From: Begonia masoniana
Lineage: Eukaryota > Streptophyta > Magnoliopsida > Cucurbitales > Begoniaceae
NCBI GenBank assembly: GCA_022432975.1
Contig: CM039510.1
Span: 14,712,381-14,776,380, forward strand
DNA: 64,000 nt
Direction of reading: 5' to 3'
In this document: piece by piece, positions 12,334 to 23,107 of the stretch
Layout of the letters: the number at the start of each line of letters is the position of its first letter
Position numbering within the stretch: the first letter of the stretch is position 1
Position numbers and translations under genes: made by a program
Notes under the pieces: generated by a model
Database searches by the model: none
What the model was told of the DNA's origin: nothing
The model's input: the letters and a program-made list of their open reading frames with translations, nothing else

Positions 12334-13157
12334 GTTAATATTCGATTTTAACATTGTACTATGTACTTTATTTCAATTAGTTCCATGTACTAAAAAAATC
12401 CAGCAAATCAAACTCTGTACTTTGATTCTGTTATCAATTTTGACCTTCCATCAATAATTTCGTTAAACCATCATTTAAAAAATTACTAAACCATGTTGGA
12501 TTCACTTGACATTTTTACCACATATTAACTACTTAATGAGAAGATAATCTGGAACTTTTCGTGATTTTTTAACACATGTACGATTCATTGTAATTTTATT
12601 TTAGTATTTTACAATAATATTATAATAAATTATATAAGTTTTAGAACATTACGAAAATTTTTCTATTATCTACCTATGATAGAGTAAACATGTAGAAACA
12701 TTTTTAAATAAATTCAATATCGTTTGTTATTTTTTAAAAAAATTAATTTATAAAGTAAAGAAGAAACTGAGATTAATTTTAAAAAAATACCAAACGATAA
12801 TGGATTTATTTAAAAAAAATTCACATGTTCACCACATTATAGGGTAGATAATAAAAATAATTTCGTGATTTTTTAAAACTTGTATAATTTATTATAATAT
12901 TTTTATAAAACACTAAAATAAAATTACAATAAATCGTATATGTGTTAAAAAATCACGACAAGTTTCAGATTATCAAATATGTGATAAAAATTTCAAGTGA
13001 ATTCAATATCGTTTAGTAATTTTTTAAATGAGTATTTAACGAAATTGTTGATGGAAATTCAAGACTGATAATAAAATTAAAATACAAAATTTAATTTGAT
13101 GATTTTTTTTATTTCAAGACTAAGTGTATAATAAAAAGTTAAAGTTGATAATTACTT
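12334..13157. mobile_element. Large inverted repeat (MITE or foldback-type element)
   Basis: The left arm (about 12334-12765) and right arm (about 12770-13157) are reverse complements over nearly their whole length, with mismatches and small indels. Paired landmarks are tcgtgattttttaacaca (left, near 12570) with its complement near 12945, and atttcgttaaa (near 12458) with its complement near 13036. The centre is only a few bases long. There is no open frame, so it would be non-autonomous. The outermost bases are diverged and no clear target duplication was found. Confidence 0.75.
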
Positions 13158-15296
13158 AAAATAATAATGATAAAAAAAACAAGGAGAAGAGTTCCAAAAG
13201 AAAGAGATGTAACACCGGTCTAATCCAATCCATCGAACTATCTAAAAATCACAGCCCAACGAAAATATATAGGCTTCAGAGTTAAGTCTCAGTCACATTC
13301 ACACACAGTCATTCAGTAATTCATGACAACCACCAGCATAAGAAACCTATTTGTCAGCAATAATTATAATAATGAAAAACTATTTCTTACCGTTGAACAA
13401 ATCCTATATATGGAAACCCTATTCCTCTTTAGACAGCAAAAACATAAAATAAAATATATATATCTGAAGCCAAAACCTTTTGCTTCACTTTACTCTTTCT
13501 TTGTTTCCCGATTCCTGCTCTCTTTCATTTTCCTTTTTTTCGTCTTGTCCCCATTCCTTCTATCCAAATGAAGCTGTCCTTCTCTTACAAACTTGTACAC
13601 CCATTTGCTCTCTCTCTCTCTCTCTCATTGAAAAAAGGCATTCTTTGCAAAAGTAAATTACAGGGTGTTTGATAATTGACGAATCTGTCTCTGTCTGTAA
13701 ATTTAGGCAGTGTTTCGTAGATCTGATACAAGGGAGAGGATCTACGCTGGAGATCAGACTGGTTATTTTTCATTTTCCTCCTTTTTCATTCCTTCTACTT
13801 CTGGGCTTTCTTCTGAAGCGAAATCGATAGAAAGAAAATGTTTAACTGTTTACTCAGCGCAACAAATTATACATTGACTTGAAGTGTTCCATGGACAAAT
13901 GTAATATTAAAGTATTTTAATAACTTAAAGTCAGTTAAAAATACGATAAAATAACTAAATTTAGATATTTCAAATAACATTTATTTGGAAATTAATTAGT
14001 GGTTTGTGAGGGATTGCATCCTATAAAACATCGTAGCTTTTTTTTTTTATATAACAAATTGTTATAGTTTCACATGCATGTTCATCAATTTTGTAAGAAA
14101 AAGGTGTCCCATGCAGAAGCAAATATCCAAACGAGCTCGTGTTTGATGGAATATATAATAATATATTTGTTGGAATGCATAAAATAGAAAACCAGACTCC
14201 ATGATGATACCACACATGAATCATGAATGAAAAGATCTGTGATGACGCTCCGAGTGACGAAATTGATTATTATAAAATATTCAATTCTATCTAACTATAT
14301 CTCAATTGGATTTTATTCTATATAAATAAAACAACTTGACTCTGCTTTCTCGTATTCTCGCAGGTATCCCACATTCTACTTTATTCAGTAAATGCTTTAA
14401 TTGAAACTATATTCAAACATAATAAAGTCAGGAACTGAGTAATCATGGGAACTAACCCTAAAAGTCAGTGTTTTAGCATTAAAATACAGAATGCGTAATA
14501 AGCTTTGCTAAGTAAAAATTAAACTACCTTTGATTATTTTATATTAATCCACAAAATTTAAGTTATTGGATCTACAGACAGTAGCTTCTCATTATAATTG
14601 CAACTTTTTCATAGAATATATAAGTTAGTGTAAATTTTTAAATTTTCTGCCTGTAATCATTGCATTAGAAAACTGATTATTGTTGTTAAAATCTGTGTTT
14701 ACAAGTGTCCCAGTTTGAATGTTTGGGTGTATGATGACTGATGAATGGTCCTTCTCGTCATAATAGCAGTGTCTGACTGCTTTTTGGGGGGGAGAGAATT
14801 GATTCAAAGGACATTGATGGAGACTATTCATCACCAAATTCACTCATATTTCCAAGGCCACTCACTAAATACCCATTTCATATAAACCTGAATTTCCGTC
14901 TTTTAATAGAAATTTAAAACTTATATTTTTCTACGGCCTTAAAAATCAATACACTATAACAGGAATAACTTCAACGATCAGTCCCGTGAAGGAAATCGTC
15001 TACCTCAGGGAGGAAATGGACATTCATGGATGGGTAAAAAGTTATAAATAAAATAATGGCAAATACAATATGGTTTCAAGTACAAAATATCAGCCTAAAC
15101 ACAGATTATCTAGGGTTGAAGATTTCTCTCATTTGTTAGTTTGACCGACGACCAACTTTTCCTACGACCTAAGTACTGCGAGTGTTGGAACACTCCCTAC
15201 TTTCCTGCTGGGCTCGTGATAAAACTCGTTGTCAATCTTGTTTTCCTGGAAAAATTAAGTGGAAAAATACTTGAATCTTTTGGAGTGAGAAGGATC
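13158..15296. other. Non-coding DNA downstream of the AP2-type gene
   Basis: AT-rich sequence with CT microsatellites (13608-13627) and no recognisable coding domain. The segment next to 15296 should hold the 3' UTR of the minus-strand AP2-type gene, but I cannot fix a polyadenylation site. A TGTAACACCGG at 13209 resembles an LTR start but nothing supports it further. Confidence 0.4.
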
Positions 15297-17246
15297 TCAC
15301 GTAAGAAAGTGAAACCCATTTTTGTGGGGCCAATTTTGGGAGGGTCGAGTCTGCAGTTGGAATCCTGATGATGCTGCAGCAGTTGCCAACATTTGAGAAG
15401 TAGGATCAGATTGAAAATTATGAGGCTTGGAAGAGAGAGAAAGTTCACTTCCTATGCGATCTGATCCGTTGCTGCTGCTGCTTGAAAACTGAATCTGCAA
15501 CAGGGATTGTGATTAGCAAAAGATATTTCTCAGTTGATTAATGAAGAAAATGATGAAAACCCACTTGATAATTTGATGATGGAAGGTGAGGAGAGTAGTA
15601 GTTATGAAGAATAGGGTACCCCACTGGCCGGGATTGCCCATATCTTTGCCTTCCATCAGAGGCTGGGGAATGAAGATGAGTTTGGCTTAGAAGCTGCATG
15701 GTTTCTGTCTCAAGATATCTGCTTATTCCCTTTGATTCCTGCCCCAAATTTAGCAAATTCATAGAAAGATAAAAATAGAAAAGCCAAAACAACAATTCAG
15801 ACGACGCAGCCAACAGCGATGGTTCAACAAAGGTCAACAGAATTTTTGCTGTACCTGAGGATTGATCACTTGAGTTCGCCACTCTCTCTCAAATGGTATT
15901 GACCCAGATGGACGATGTCTATCCTCATTAAAACATGCTGGATTAATTTGCTTTGAGCTCGAATTGCCTAAACTTAAATCAAGATTGTGATCACCGCCAT
16001 TATTAGCTGAAGCATCTACCAAAGAGAAAAAACCACAAATCAATAATATCATTACTCAATATTGAGAGAAACACTCAAATAATTAAGAAAAACACATGAT
16101 CACTTTTGTTCACCTGTTGGGTTGAGCTCATTTTCATAGATGCTTGCATCAAAATTAGTAACAGACTCTTTGCCATTGAATTTAATGGCAGCTTTGTCAT
16201 ATGCCCTAAATGATCAAGAACGAGAAAATTAAATTCTTCAGCTGTTTCACCTGATTCCATGTAAGAAAAAAGAAAAGAAAAAGAAAGAAATAACAATTAG
16301 TGTACAAACCTCGCAGCTTCAATCTCTGTATCAAACAAACCCAAGTAGATGTATCTGTTAATTCCAATGAAAGCCTAAGCTTTTAAAAGCATTCAATAAG
16401 CAACGAGGAAAAAGAAAAATAGAGATTGAGAGGTTACTTTCTTCCTAGAAATTGTCCCATTCGAGCCTCCCATCTTCCACACTTGTGCAATGTTACGCCC
16501 CTATACTTGGAGCTCCCTCTAGGAAATCCAGTGCTTTGTCGGCGTAGAACATGGACGAATTCTTCCTTGCTTAAATTGCTCATCTGTATAATAGAAAAAC
16601 AATGGTCTGCTTCTGTTGTTTTGTTTGAAATTTAAAGTATACTTGGTTTCTCTCTCTAAACTAACCTGTTTTAAATCTTTTTCATAATCTTCAATGCTGA
16701 AATTTATGTCGGCTTCTACTCCCCGGAACTTAATGGCTGCCCTGTCATATGCACTGTGAGCAAAATCAATTAGAATCTGATTGTTTCTTTAGAAAATATT
16801 TTTCTTTTCCAGGAAAATTGTTAGTTCTTACCGAGCAGCTGCATGTGCAGTGTCAAATCCACCTGTATTTGTTGATTCGGACGAACCCCATCACAATAAA
16901 AAGGGAGAGTAAATTGACGCTCAAAGATCAATCACAGAAGGGAGATGTATTCACTTCGTATTAAGCATCAATATTTGAAATTAAAACATAAAGCTCACCC
17001 AGATAGACTTGCTTTCCACAATCCCTGGATCAGGCAGAAGCAGAGATGAAAAAGAAAAAGAAAAAGAAAAAGAAAACAAGAAAATTGTTATTTATCTGAT
17101 AATTTGAATACCAAAAAAGGAAAAAAGTGATAAAAATAAGTTAGAGAGAGAGAAAGATGTGTTCATCCGTTGAAAATGGAGGAAATTTGTACTAACCATA
17201 TATGAGATTCCCACCGGGCCTGTCCTCCGGTAGAAGGTGACACCCG
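15297..17246 (-). CDS. AP2: APETALA2/TOE-type transcription factor, 5'-truncated
   Basis: A euAP2-lineage DNA-binding regulator of flowering time and floral organ identity, acting in the nucleus. Ten coding segments join in frame with GT...AG introns: 17197-17246 (partial), 16999-17024, 16832-16862, 16666-16753, 16438-16583, 16310-16354, 16114-16205, 15855-16015, 15565-15738 and 15297-15494 (stop). Seen: AP2 repeat 1 from GVTFYRRTG through the nine-residue exon [23 protein letters not shown], the linker [22 protein letters not shown]2 repeat 2 ([20 protein letters not shown]), then NLDLSLG and AAASSGF (the microRNA172 site). Missing: the N-terminal region, nuclear-localisation residues and the first residues of repeat 1, replaced by a GAAAAA array. 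One extra C in exon 1 (GGCCCGG near 17216) shifts the frame. AP2 and TOE3 cannot be separated without the N-terminus. Confidence 0.9.
15359..15379 (-). promoter_or_regulatory. microRNA172 target site in the last exon of the AP2-type gene
   Basis: On the minus strand the exon reads CTGCAGCATCATCAGGATTC, the site conserved in euAP2 genes and complementary to miR172, encoding the AASSGF stretch. In this family miR172 represses mainly through translation and also by cleavage. The site is intact here although the gene's 5' end is lost. Confidence 0.93.
17048..17075. repeat. Short GAAAAA microsatellite in an AP2 intron
   Basis: About four units of GAAAAA lie in the intron between the first two coding segments. 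This is the same unit as the long array beginning 170 bp away and a possible seed or misalignment partner for it. Confidence 0.85.
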
Positions 17247-18185
17247 AAAGAAAAAGAAAAAGAAAAAGAAAAAGAAAAAGAAAAAGAAAAAGAAAAAGAA
17301 AAAGAAAAAGAAAAAGAAAAAGAAAAAGAAAAAGAAAAAGAAAAAGAAAAAGAAAAAGAAAAAGAAAAAGAAAAAGAAAAAGAAAAAGAAAAAGAAAAAG
17401 AAAAAGAAAAAGAAAAAGAAAAAGAAAAAGAAAAAGAAAAAGAAAAAGAAAAAGAAAAAGAAAAAGAAAAAGAAAAAGAAAAAGAAAAAGAAAAAGAAAA
17501 AGAAAAAGAAAAAGAAAAAGAAAAAGAAAAAGAAAAAGAAAAAGAAAAAGAAAAAGAAAAAGAAAAAGAAAAAGAAAAAGAAAAAGAAAAAGAAAAAGAA
17601 AAAGAAAAAGAAAAAGAAAAAGAAAAAGAAAAAGAAAAAGAAAAAGAAAAAGAAAAAGAAAAAGAAAAAGAAAAAGAAAAAGAAAAAGAAAAAGAAAAAG
17701 AAAAAGAAAAAGAAAAAGAAAAAGAAAAAGAAAAAGAAAAAGAAAAAGAAAAAGAAAAAGAAAAAGAAAAAGAAAAAGAAAAAGAAAAAGAAAAAGAAAA
17801 AGAAAAAGAAAAAGAAAAAGAAAAAGAAAAAGAAAAAGAAAAAGAAAAAGAAAAAGAAAAAGAAAAAGAAAAAGAAAAAGAAAAAGAAAAAGAAAAAGAA
17901 AAAGAAAAAGAAAAAGAAAAAGAAAAAGAAAAAGAAAAAGAAAAAGAAAAAGAAAAAGAAAAAGAAAAAGAAAAAGAAAAAGAAAAAGAAAAAGAAAAAG
18001 AAAAAGAAAAAGAAAAAGAAAAAGAAAAAGAAAAAGAAAAAGAAAAAGAAAAAGAAAAAGAAAAAGAAAAAGAAAAAGAAAAAGAAAAAGAAAAAGAAAA
18101 AGAAAAAGAAAAAGAAAAAGAAAAAGAAAAAGAAAAAGAAAAAGAAAAAGAAAAAGAAAAAGAAAAAGAAAAAGAAAAAGAAAGA
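17246..18185. repeat. Pure (GAAAAA)n array, about 156 units
   Basis: An uninterrupted hexanucleotide array of about 940 bp with no visible substitution or indel. Its left edge falls inside exon 1 of the AP2-type gene, directly before the GVTF codons. Its right edge joins CT-rich non-coding DNA. The long open frames through it (KR or F/SF repeats) are products of the period being a multiple of three. Confidence 0.97.
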
Positions 18186-18578
18186 ACCATCTCTTTCTTT
18201 CACAACTTTCCCACGTTAACCAAATCGAAAAAAGCTCAATGTCTTTTACTCTCTCTCTCTAGACACTTCTTCTAGTTTGCATCATTTAGCACATTATTTG
18301 TTGCAGTTAATTTATTGAGAATTTATGGACATGTCTTGGCTTCTGAAATAAGACCCACTTTGCGTTCTTTAAAGTTCCCCTACACTCTGCAGCTTTTACT
18401 CTGCTGCTCTCTCTCTCCTTCTTTCTCTCTCTACATTTTCCCTCTCTCAGTTTCCATTTTTCTCATAGGTGCGAAGAGTAACATCGAATGGGATAATGGG
18501 TAAACAAAGAAAGAACCATCTCTTTCTTTCACAACTTTCCCACGTTAACCAAATCGAAAAAAGCTCAATGTCTTTCTC
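18183..18578. repeat. Direct repeat of about 71 bp beside the hexamer array
   Basis: The sequence from gaaccatctctttctttc to aaaaaagctcaatgtctt occurs at about 18184-18254 and again at about 18508-18578, 324 bp apart and nearly identical. The right copy is preceded by caaagaaa, resembling the end of the array, as if the array edge had been copied. Confidence 0.88.
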
Positions 18579-20320
18579 TCTCCTCCTCCCTCTCTCCCTC
18601 TCTCTCGTACCATATTTAATATTATATAATATATTACCACTAATGGAAATAGACAACACAATGACTAAACAAGTTGGCCAAGTACTCAACTACCTTTATT
18701 AGCTCTACTTAATTATTCATCGTTCATCTCACAAGTCGCCTCTGCCCATCTTAAATCTTCGTCTTCCATTCTCACTCACTCGTTTATATTATTTTATCTT
18801 CTTCTTTCTTTTCAATTTCTCAAAGAGACAGAAACCCCTAATGCTCATTGAATATTTCTATTTAAGATCCATACAAAAATCTATGCTTTTTTAATATTAT
18901 ATTTTCTCAATATTTGTGATATAACTACACAATCGGTAATAAATGAAACCAACTTTTACTCATTTTCTAATTAAATTAGGTTAAAGTGAACCTTAGTGTT
19001 TAAATTCAAAAATTAATACCAAGTACGTCTTTTAATTTTAGGTAAATAACCCTCTACACTTGAAGGCTTTAAAACTAAGTTCTGGTAGTTGGGAATATCA
19101 TCAAATATTTTTTTTTTTGTAATATTATATTTTATGTTGAGCGATTTAAAAAAATAGCCACTGATAAAATAATTTTACCAATTTTAGAAGTTGAGTTTTT
19201 TTAATTATTTCTCTCTAAAAATAATAAAAAAATATTGAAACTGTCTATGGATGGTTGTTTCTCTTTAGATGTCTGTCCAACAAATAAGATCATGTGAGCG
19301 AAAACATGATCTTTTTCACCGATACTTCTAATTATAGAGACTTAATTGTTAGTTCTAGAGGGTTATTTTCTTGAAAAAAAAAGTTTAAAGACCTACTTAC
19401 ACTATTTGTCTATAAATTTAATTATTTGTATTTTACCCAAACAATTACTAAAGACAATGAAAAAATTTACAAGAGAAGTATGAATAGGAGTTATCCATCT
19501 TAAAACTAATAATTAACAAAATATTTTTCATCAAACTATACAACACTCTTTTACTTTTTCTGGGATCAACAATTTCTTTCTTCGAGTTTTTGTCAGAAAA
19601 AATTTTATTGTAATCATAGATGATATTCTTATTTATAAATTATGATTTTCATATTTTAAAATGATGTGAAATTGTATATTTTAATTTTTCTTATTACCTC
19701 TTTTGACATTATATTTTAAGATATTTACCCTAAAACTCGAAGACATTCTTTTATTTTGGAGATAATACATGGCTAAGATTTTAATTAAAATTATTATTAT
19801 TATTATTATTTGTATTTGTATTTGTATTTGTATTTGTATTGGTACATGCATAGGAGAAGGGATAAGGGTAAGAATGAAAGAGAAGGGATTGATGGGCGAT
19901 GGCGATTAGACTGGAGAGAAAAAATGAAAATGGGAATAAAAAGGGTGAAACAGGAAACTCTCACTCGCCCAGAAAAGTCCAATCCAATCCTATGAGGTGG
20001 GACCCACGGTTTCCTTCTCTCCGTGTAGCAGCAGCCAATCGGATTGGCCCAATCCCCTCTCTTTTCTTTTCAACCTCTTCCTCGTATTAAATTGCCTTTA
20101 TTCCAACCGAAGATTGCCAACGGCGCGTGCATTGCAAATTACCACTATTTCTTTGCATTATTATTAATCAAGTGTTCTGTGCTCGGCACTCGTTGATATG
20201 GGGCGTGAAGTGGAAGATACTTGACTTTGGATCAAACAAGGTTGAAATTTGGGCAGTACGGGTTAGGCTAGTAGTTCAGAATAGAGAGAATCGCCTAATA
20301 ATATTTAACTGAATCCTAAT
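18579..20320. other. Non-coding DNA upstream of the AP2-type gene
   Basis: CT-rich tracts (18400-18445, 18570-18606) are followed by AT-rich DNA and a more GC-balanced stretch at 19970-20200. No exon encoding an AP2 N-terminus was found on the minus strand here. The region may include distal promoter sequence of the AP2-type gene, but that is inference. Confidence 0.4.
19788..19842. repeat. Compound microsatellite (ATT)n-(TTTGTA)n
   Basis: About seven TTA/ATT units are followed directly by five TTTGTA units. Confidence 0.9.
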
Positions 20321-20324
20321 ATTA

Positions 20325-20600
20325 TTAAAGGTATTTTCATAGAATGGTTTCGTCAAAATATCAATTAGTTGATTCTCATAATTGACAAATTCAAGATATA
20401 CGACACATTTTTCAACGTAATCTCGGATGAAATGATATATAATCTTAATATGCTCAGTACAAGAATATTGAATTTGAATTTTTCAAATAAAAATGGCACT
20501 AGAATTATTGCACCAAATTGAGATCTTCTCATAAACTAGCCGAAGTGATATTCTCACTTTCATCCGTAGAAAGAGCCACATATGTTTCTTATAAAACCAC
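20325..20600 (-). pseudogene. Ty1/copia RNase H relic
   Basis: The minus strand, with frame changes, reads the end of a copia polyprotein: ETTYVALST near 20590, an NSSAIFI segment, then EHIKIIYHFIRDYVEKCV and NQLIDILTKPF near 20345. These correspond to the RNase H domain that closes copia pol. It is broken by at least one stop and a frameshift, and no LTR of this element is recognisable next to it. Confidence 0.75.
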
Positions 20601-20670
20601 CGTACTAAAGTTTCTCCAAAAATATAACATGGTTCACTTGTACTTTTTTTATCTACTAGATTTCTAATAT

Positions 20671-20770
20671 TGTCACCATCCGGAAGTAAGCCAAGATAGA
20701 AACATCGGGTTGAACGACCATATTCTCGAAGAAAACCCGATCGTCATGCCATAAACTCGATTTATTATAG
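20671..20770 (-). mobile_element. Possible LTR end fragment related to block B
   Basis: TGTCACCATCCGG followed by diverged similarity to the start of the block at 1710 (TGTCACGACCCGG, then gaaa..., then cgatc). Probably a truncated reverse LTR. The right boundary is unknown. Confidence 0.3.
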
Positions 20771-23107
20771 AAAACTAAAACAAAAAAAAAAAAAAAGCAA
20801 ACCTAGGTGAGATGGGTGTCAAGTTCACGTAGTGATAAAAAAAGAATAAGATAGTGCAATAGATAATCTAAATAAATTATTGTGTGGAAAATAACATATT
20901 CAATATTCAATAATTTTTTAGACCCAAAGTAAATGAAGAAATTAAATAGGAAAATTCTCATTAAGGAGAAATTAAATATCTCACGAAGAACAATGGAGAA
21001 GACTCCTCAGTGGGCTACTCATAGACTCCATGATCTTTATTTGGGAAAAAAAGAAAATCTTTAGAATTAGCTACTAACTCAGTAGGAAATCATGTACTAC
21101 ACTCAAATGCATGATAAAATTATTTTACCATTTTACTTAAGAAAATGAAGCAAATGAGAAAAATATAATGATGGATTGACGGTCAATAAAAAATCTTTTG
21201 TCATTCTAAAAACAGCCTTTACAAGCCATCGATGGGGCAAGTCTAAAAACGTGCTATATACATAGGTACATAGGTGGCTGATGTGCTACAAGAACCATTC
21301 CTTCATCTTCAAGGATGAAGATTTTCTAATAAAATTTTTAGTGTTTATTTTGTAGGTGATTATGGAAGAACTAGCATCCAAGCTATCAAATACATAAAGA
21401 AAACTTCAAAATATGATATGGAGATTTTCAAGATAAAGCATAAGTGAAAATCAAAGCCAGAGTTAAGAGATTTATGGAGCATTACAAGTTTGCCTACAAT
21501 TTGACCTCAAAAAGTATTTGACAAATTTGACAGGCTTCCTAACATTATCAAAATGTATCATTCATAAAGGTTGTAGCTAACATCTCAAGCTTTCTAGAAT
21601 AAAATGTTTCGTTATAAGCAGACATTGTAGGCTACGTGAACTAGGCCAAAAACAAAGAGCTTTGTTTGAGCTCAAGAAGTTCATTCTCTCTTATCTGAAC
21701 TTAAAGCCCAAATCCAATAAGCCTTGAAGATAATCTATTGGGCCATTGCTGCACTAAAGAATCAAGAGTTTATTAATGTCATATAAAGGAGCTTAGAAGA
21801 TCTTCCGATACAAATAGATGAATGAAGCCCAAAATTCATGCTCAAAAGGGAAAACTGATCGCACTAGTTTGAAGACAAGGATAGCTAACAAAACAAGAAG
21901 AATCAAAAAAGGATTTATATAGATCAATGACGTAGATTGATGAATATTGGCGTGCAATATCAAGGACTTAATGACAATCCATTTAAATAAAGAAACAATA
22001 AAACTCATGCACCGAATTCTCTACTTTGTTTTATGACAAAGTGGTCGATTTGAATAATGATTACTTGATACAAAATCGAATTAAAAGGATCCGACCAACT
22101 GCTGAAAATTTGGTTGTATGGCCAAAAAGGTGTCAACTTGTGAGGGCTGCAACAATGTCCTTGGACGTTGTCTTTGGATGAGATTTAGATAGCAATATTC
22201 TCAAGGATTAGAGAGAATATGCTCCAAAATTGGCATGCTAAATCAATATGGAAAGTGAGATATGAATGGAAAGACACAAGTTGGTCCAAAAAAGTGCAAC
22301 GATCGCACCCCTTGACTTCTTTGACTTCCTTTGCAAAAAAGAGAGCTCTCCAACATGTTTTTTAGGTGTGAGATGGATGCTGCTTCACTAAGAGGTTCAA
22401 TACTTAAACAAAATAATGAGGAAGATGCACTCATAGAAGTGTTTGATCCAGCTCACAAGATGACACACCACTTGTGAGCAAGAACAAACAGTTTGATGTG
22501 CCTCAAGGAGCTATGACAAGGGCGCGAGCAAAGTGCCTCTCTAACATGCTTAGTTTGCTTTATTTTGCAAGTAAATATTTTTATGAATCCTTGAGGACAC
22601 TCCTTTAGCAAGTGACAAGGAGAAGTCCATGCATGTGCTTATATGGAGGTCCATAGAGGAAGGAGATGGAGAGGGGATCACTGCGGCCACTTCATCGATG
22701 AGCCCTTGTTCATTATAGTTTGAAGATGTTTTTTACCTTTCTTTTATTTAGTTGGATTGGACTTGGACCTTTGTTTTAGTTTTTATTAGGTTTTTTTGGT
22801 TGTGATGGCCTTTTTATGGTTGCGATGCTCCAGCCTAATTATTTTGGCCGAGAGTTGCATATTACTCTTGCATTTATGTTTCCCTAATAGCATTTCTATG
22901 TTGTTTATTGGTTTTTTAGGGTCTTACGTTTCTTCGTGGAAGTTTATATTCTCCTATTTGGATCCTTAGCAGTTAGTTCACAAACCTAGAACATACACTT
23001 CTTTGTTTTTTGGGTTTTCCATTCACCATACTATCTCTTTGGATTTGTTCATTCGTAAGTGATTGTGCAAGTTGCATTTGATTGCTTAGCTCGTAAGTAG
23101 TGAATCT
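20771..23107. other. Degenerate sequence with a gypsy pol 3' relic
   Basis: There is no intact gene. On the plus strand at 22495-22590 a frame reads DVPQGAMTRARAKCLSNM, like the motif that ends the polyprotein of Reina/CRM-like gypsy elements (compare the same motif type in the minus-strand element near 41090). The flanking text in other frames is too decayed to assign. 22700-23107 may be part of that element's LTR; I could not define its ends. Confidence 0.4.

Noticed and set aside
13209..13570. An LTR starting TGTAACACCGG, or a small coding gene after it
   Set aside because: No LTR framework blocks, no matching end or duplication, and the open frame has no recognisable domain.
14625..14843. 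Minus-strand frame of 72 residues below the AP2-type gene
   Set aside because: It lies beyond the AP2 stop in sequence expected to be 3' UTR or intergenic, with no family resemblance.
17163..18262. Long open frames of KR, F or SF repeats
   Set aside because: They arise from the GAAAAA array, whose unit is a multiple of three; they contain no domain or codon structure.
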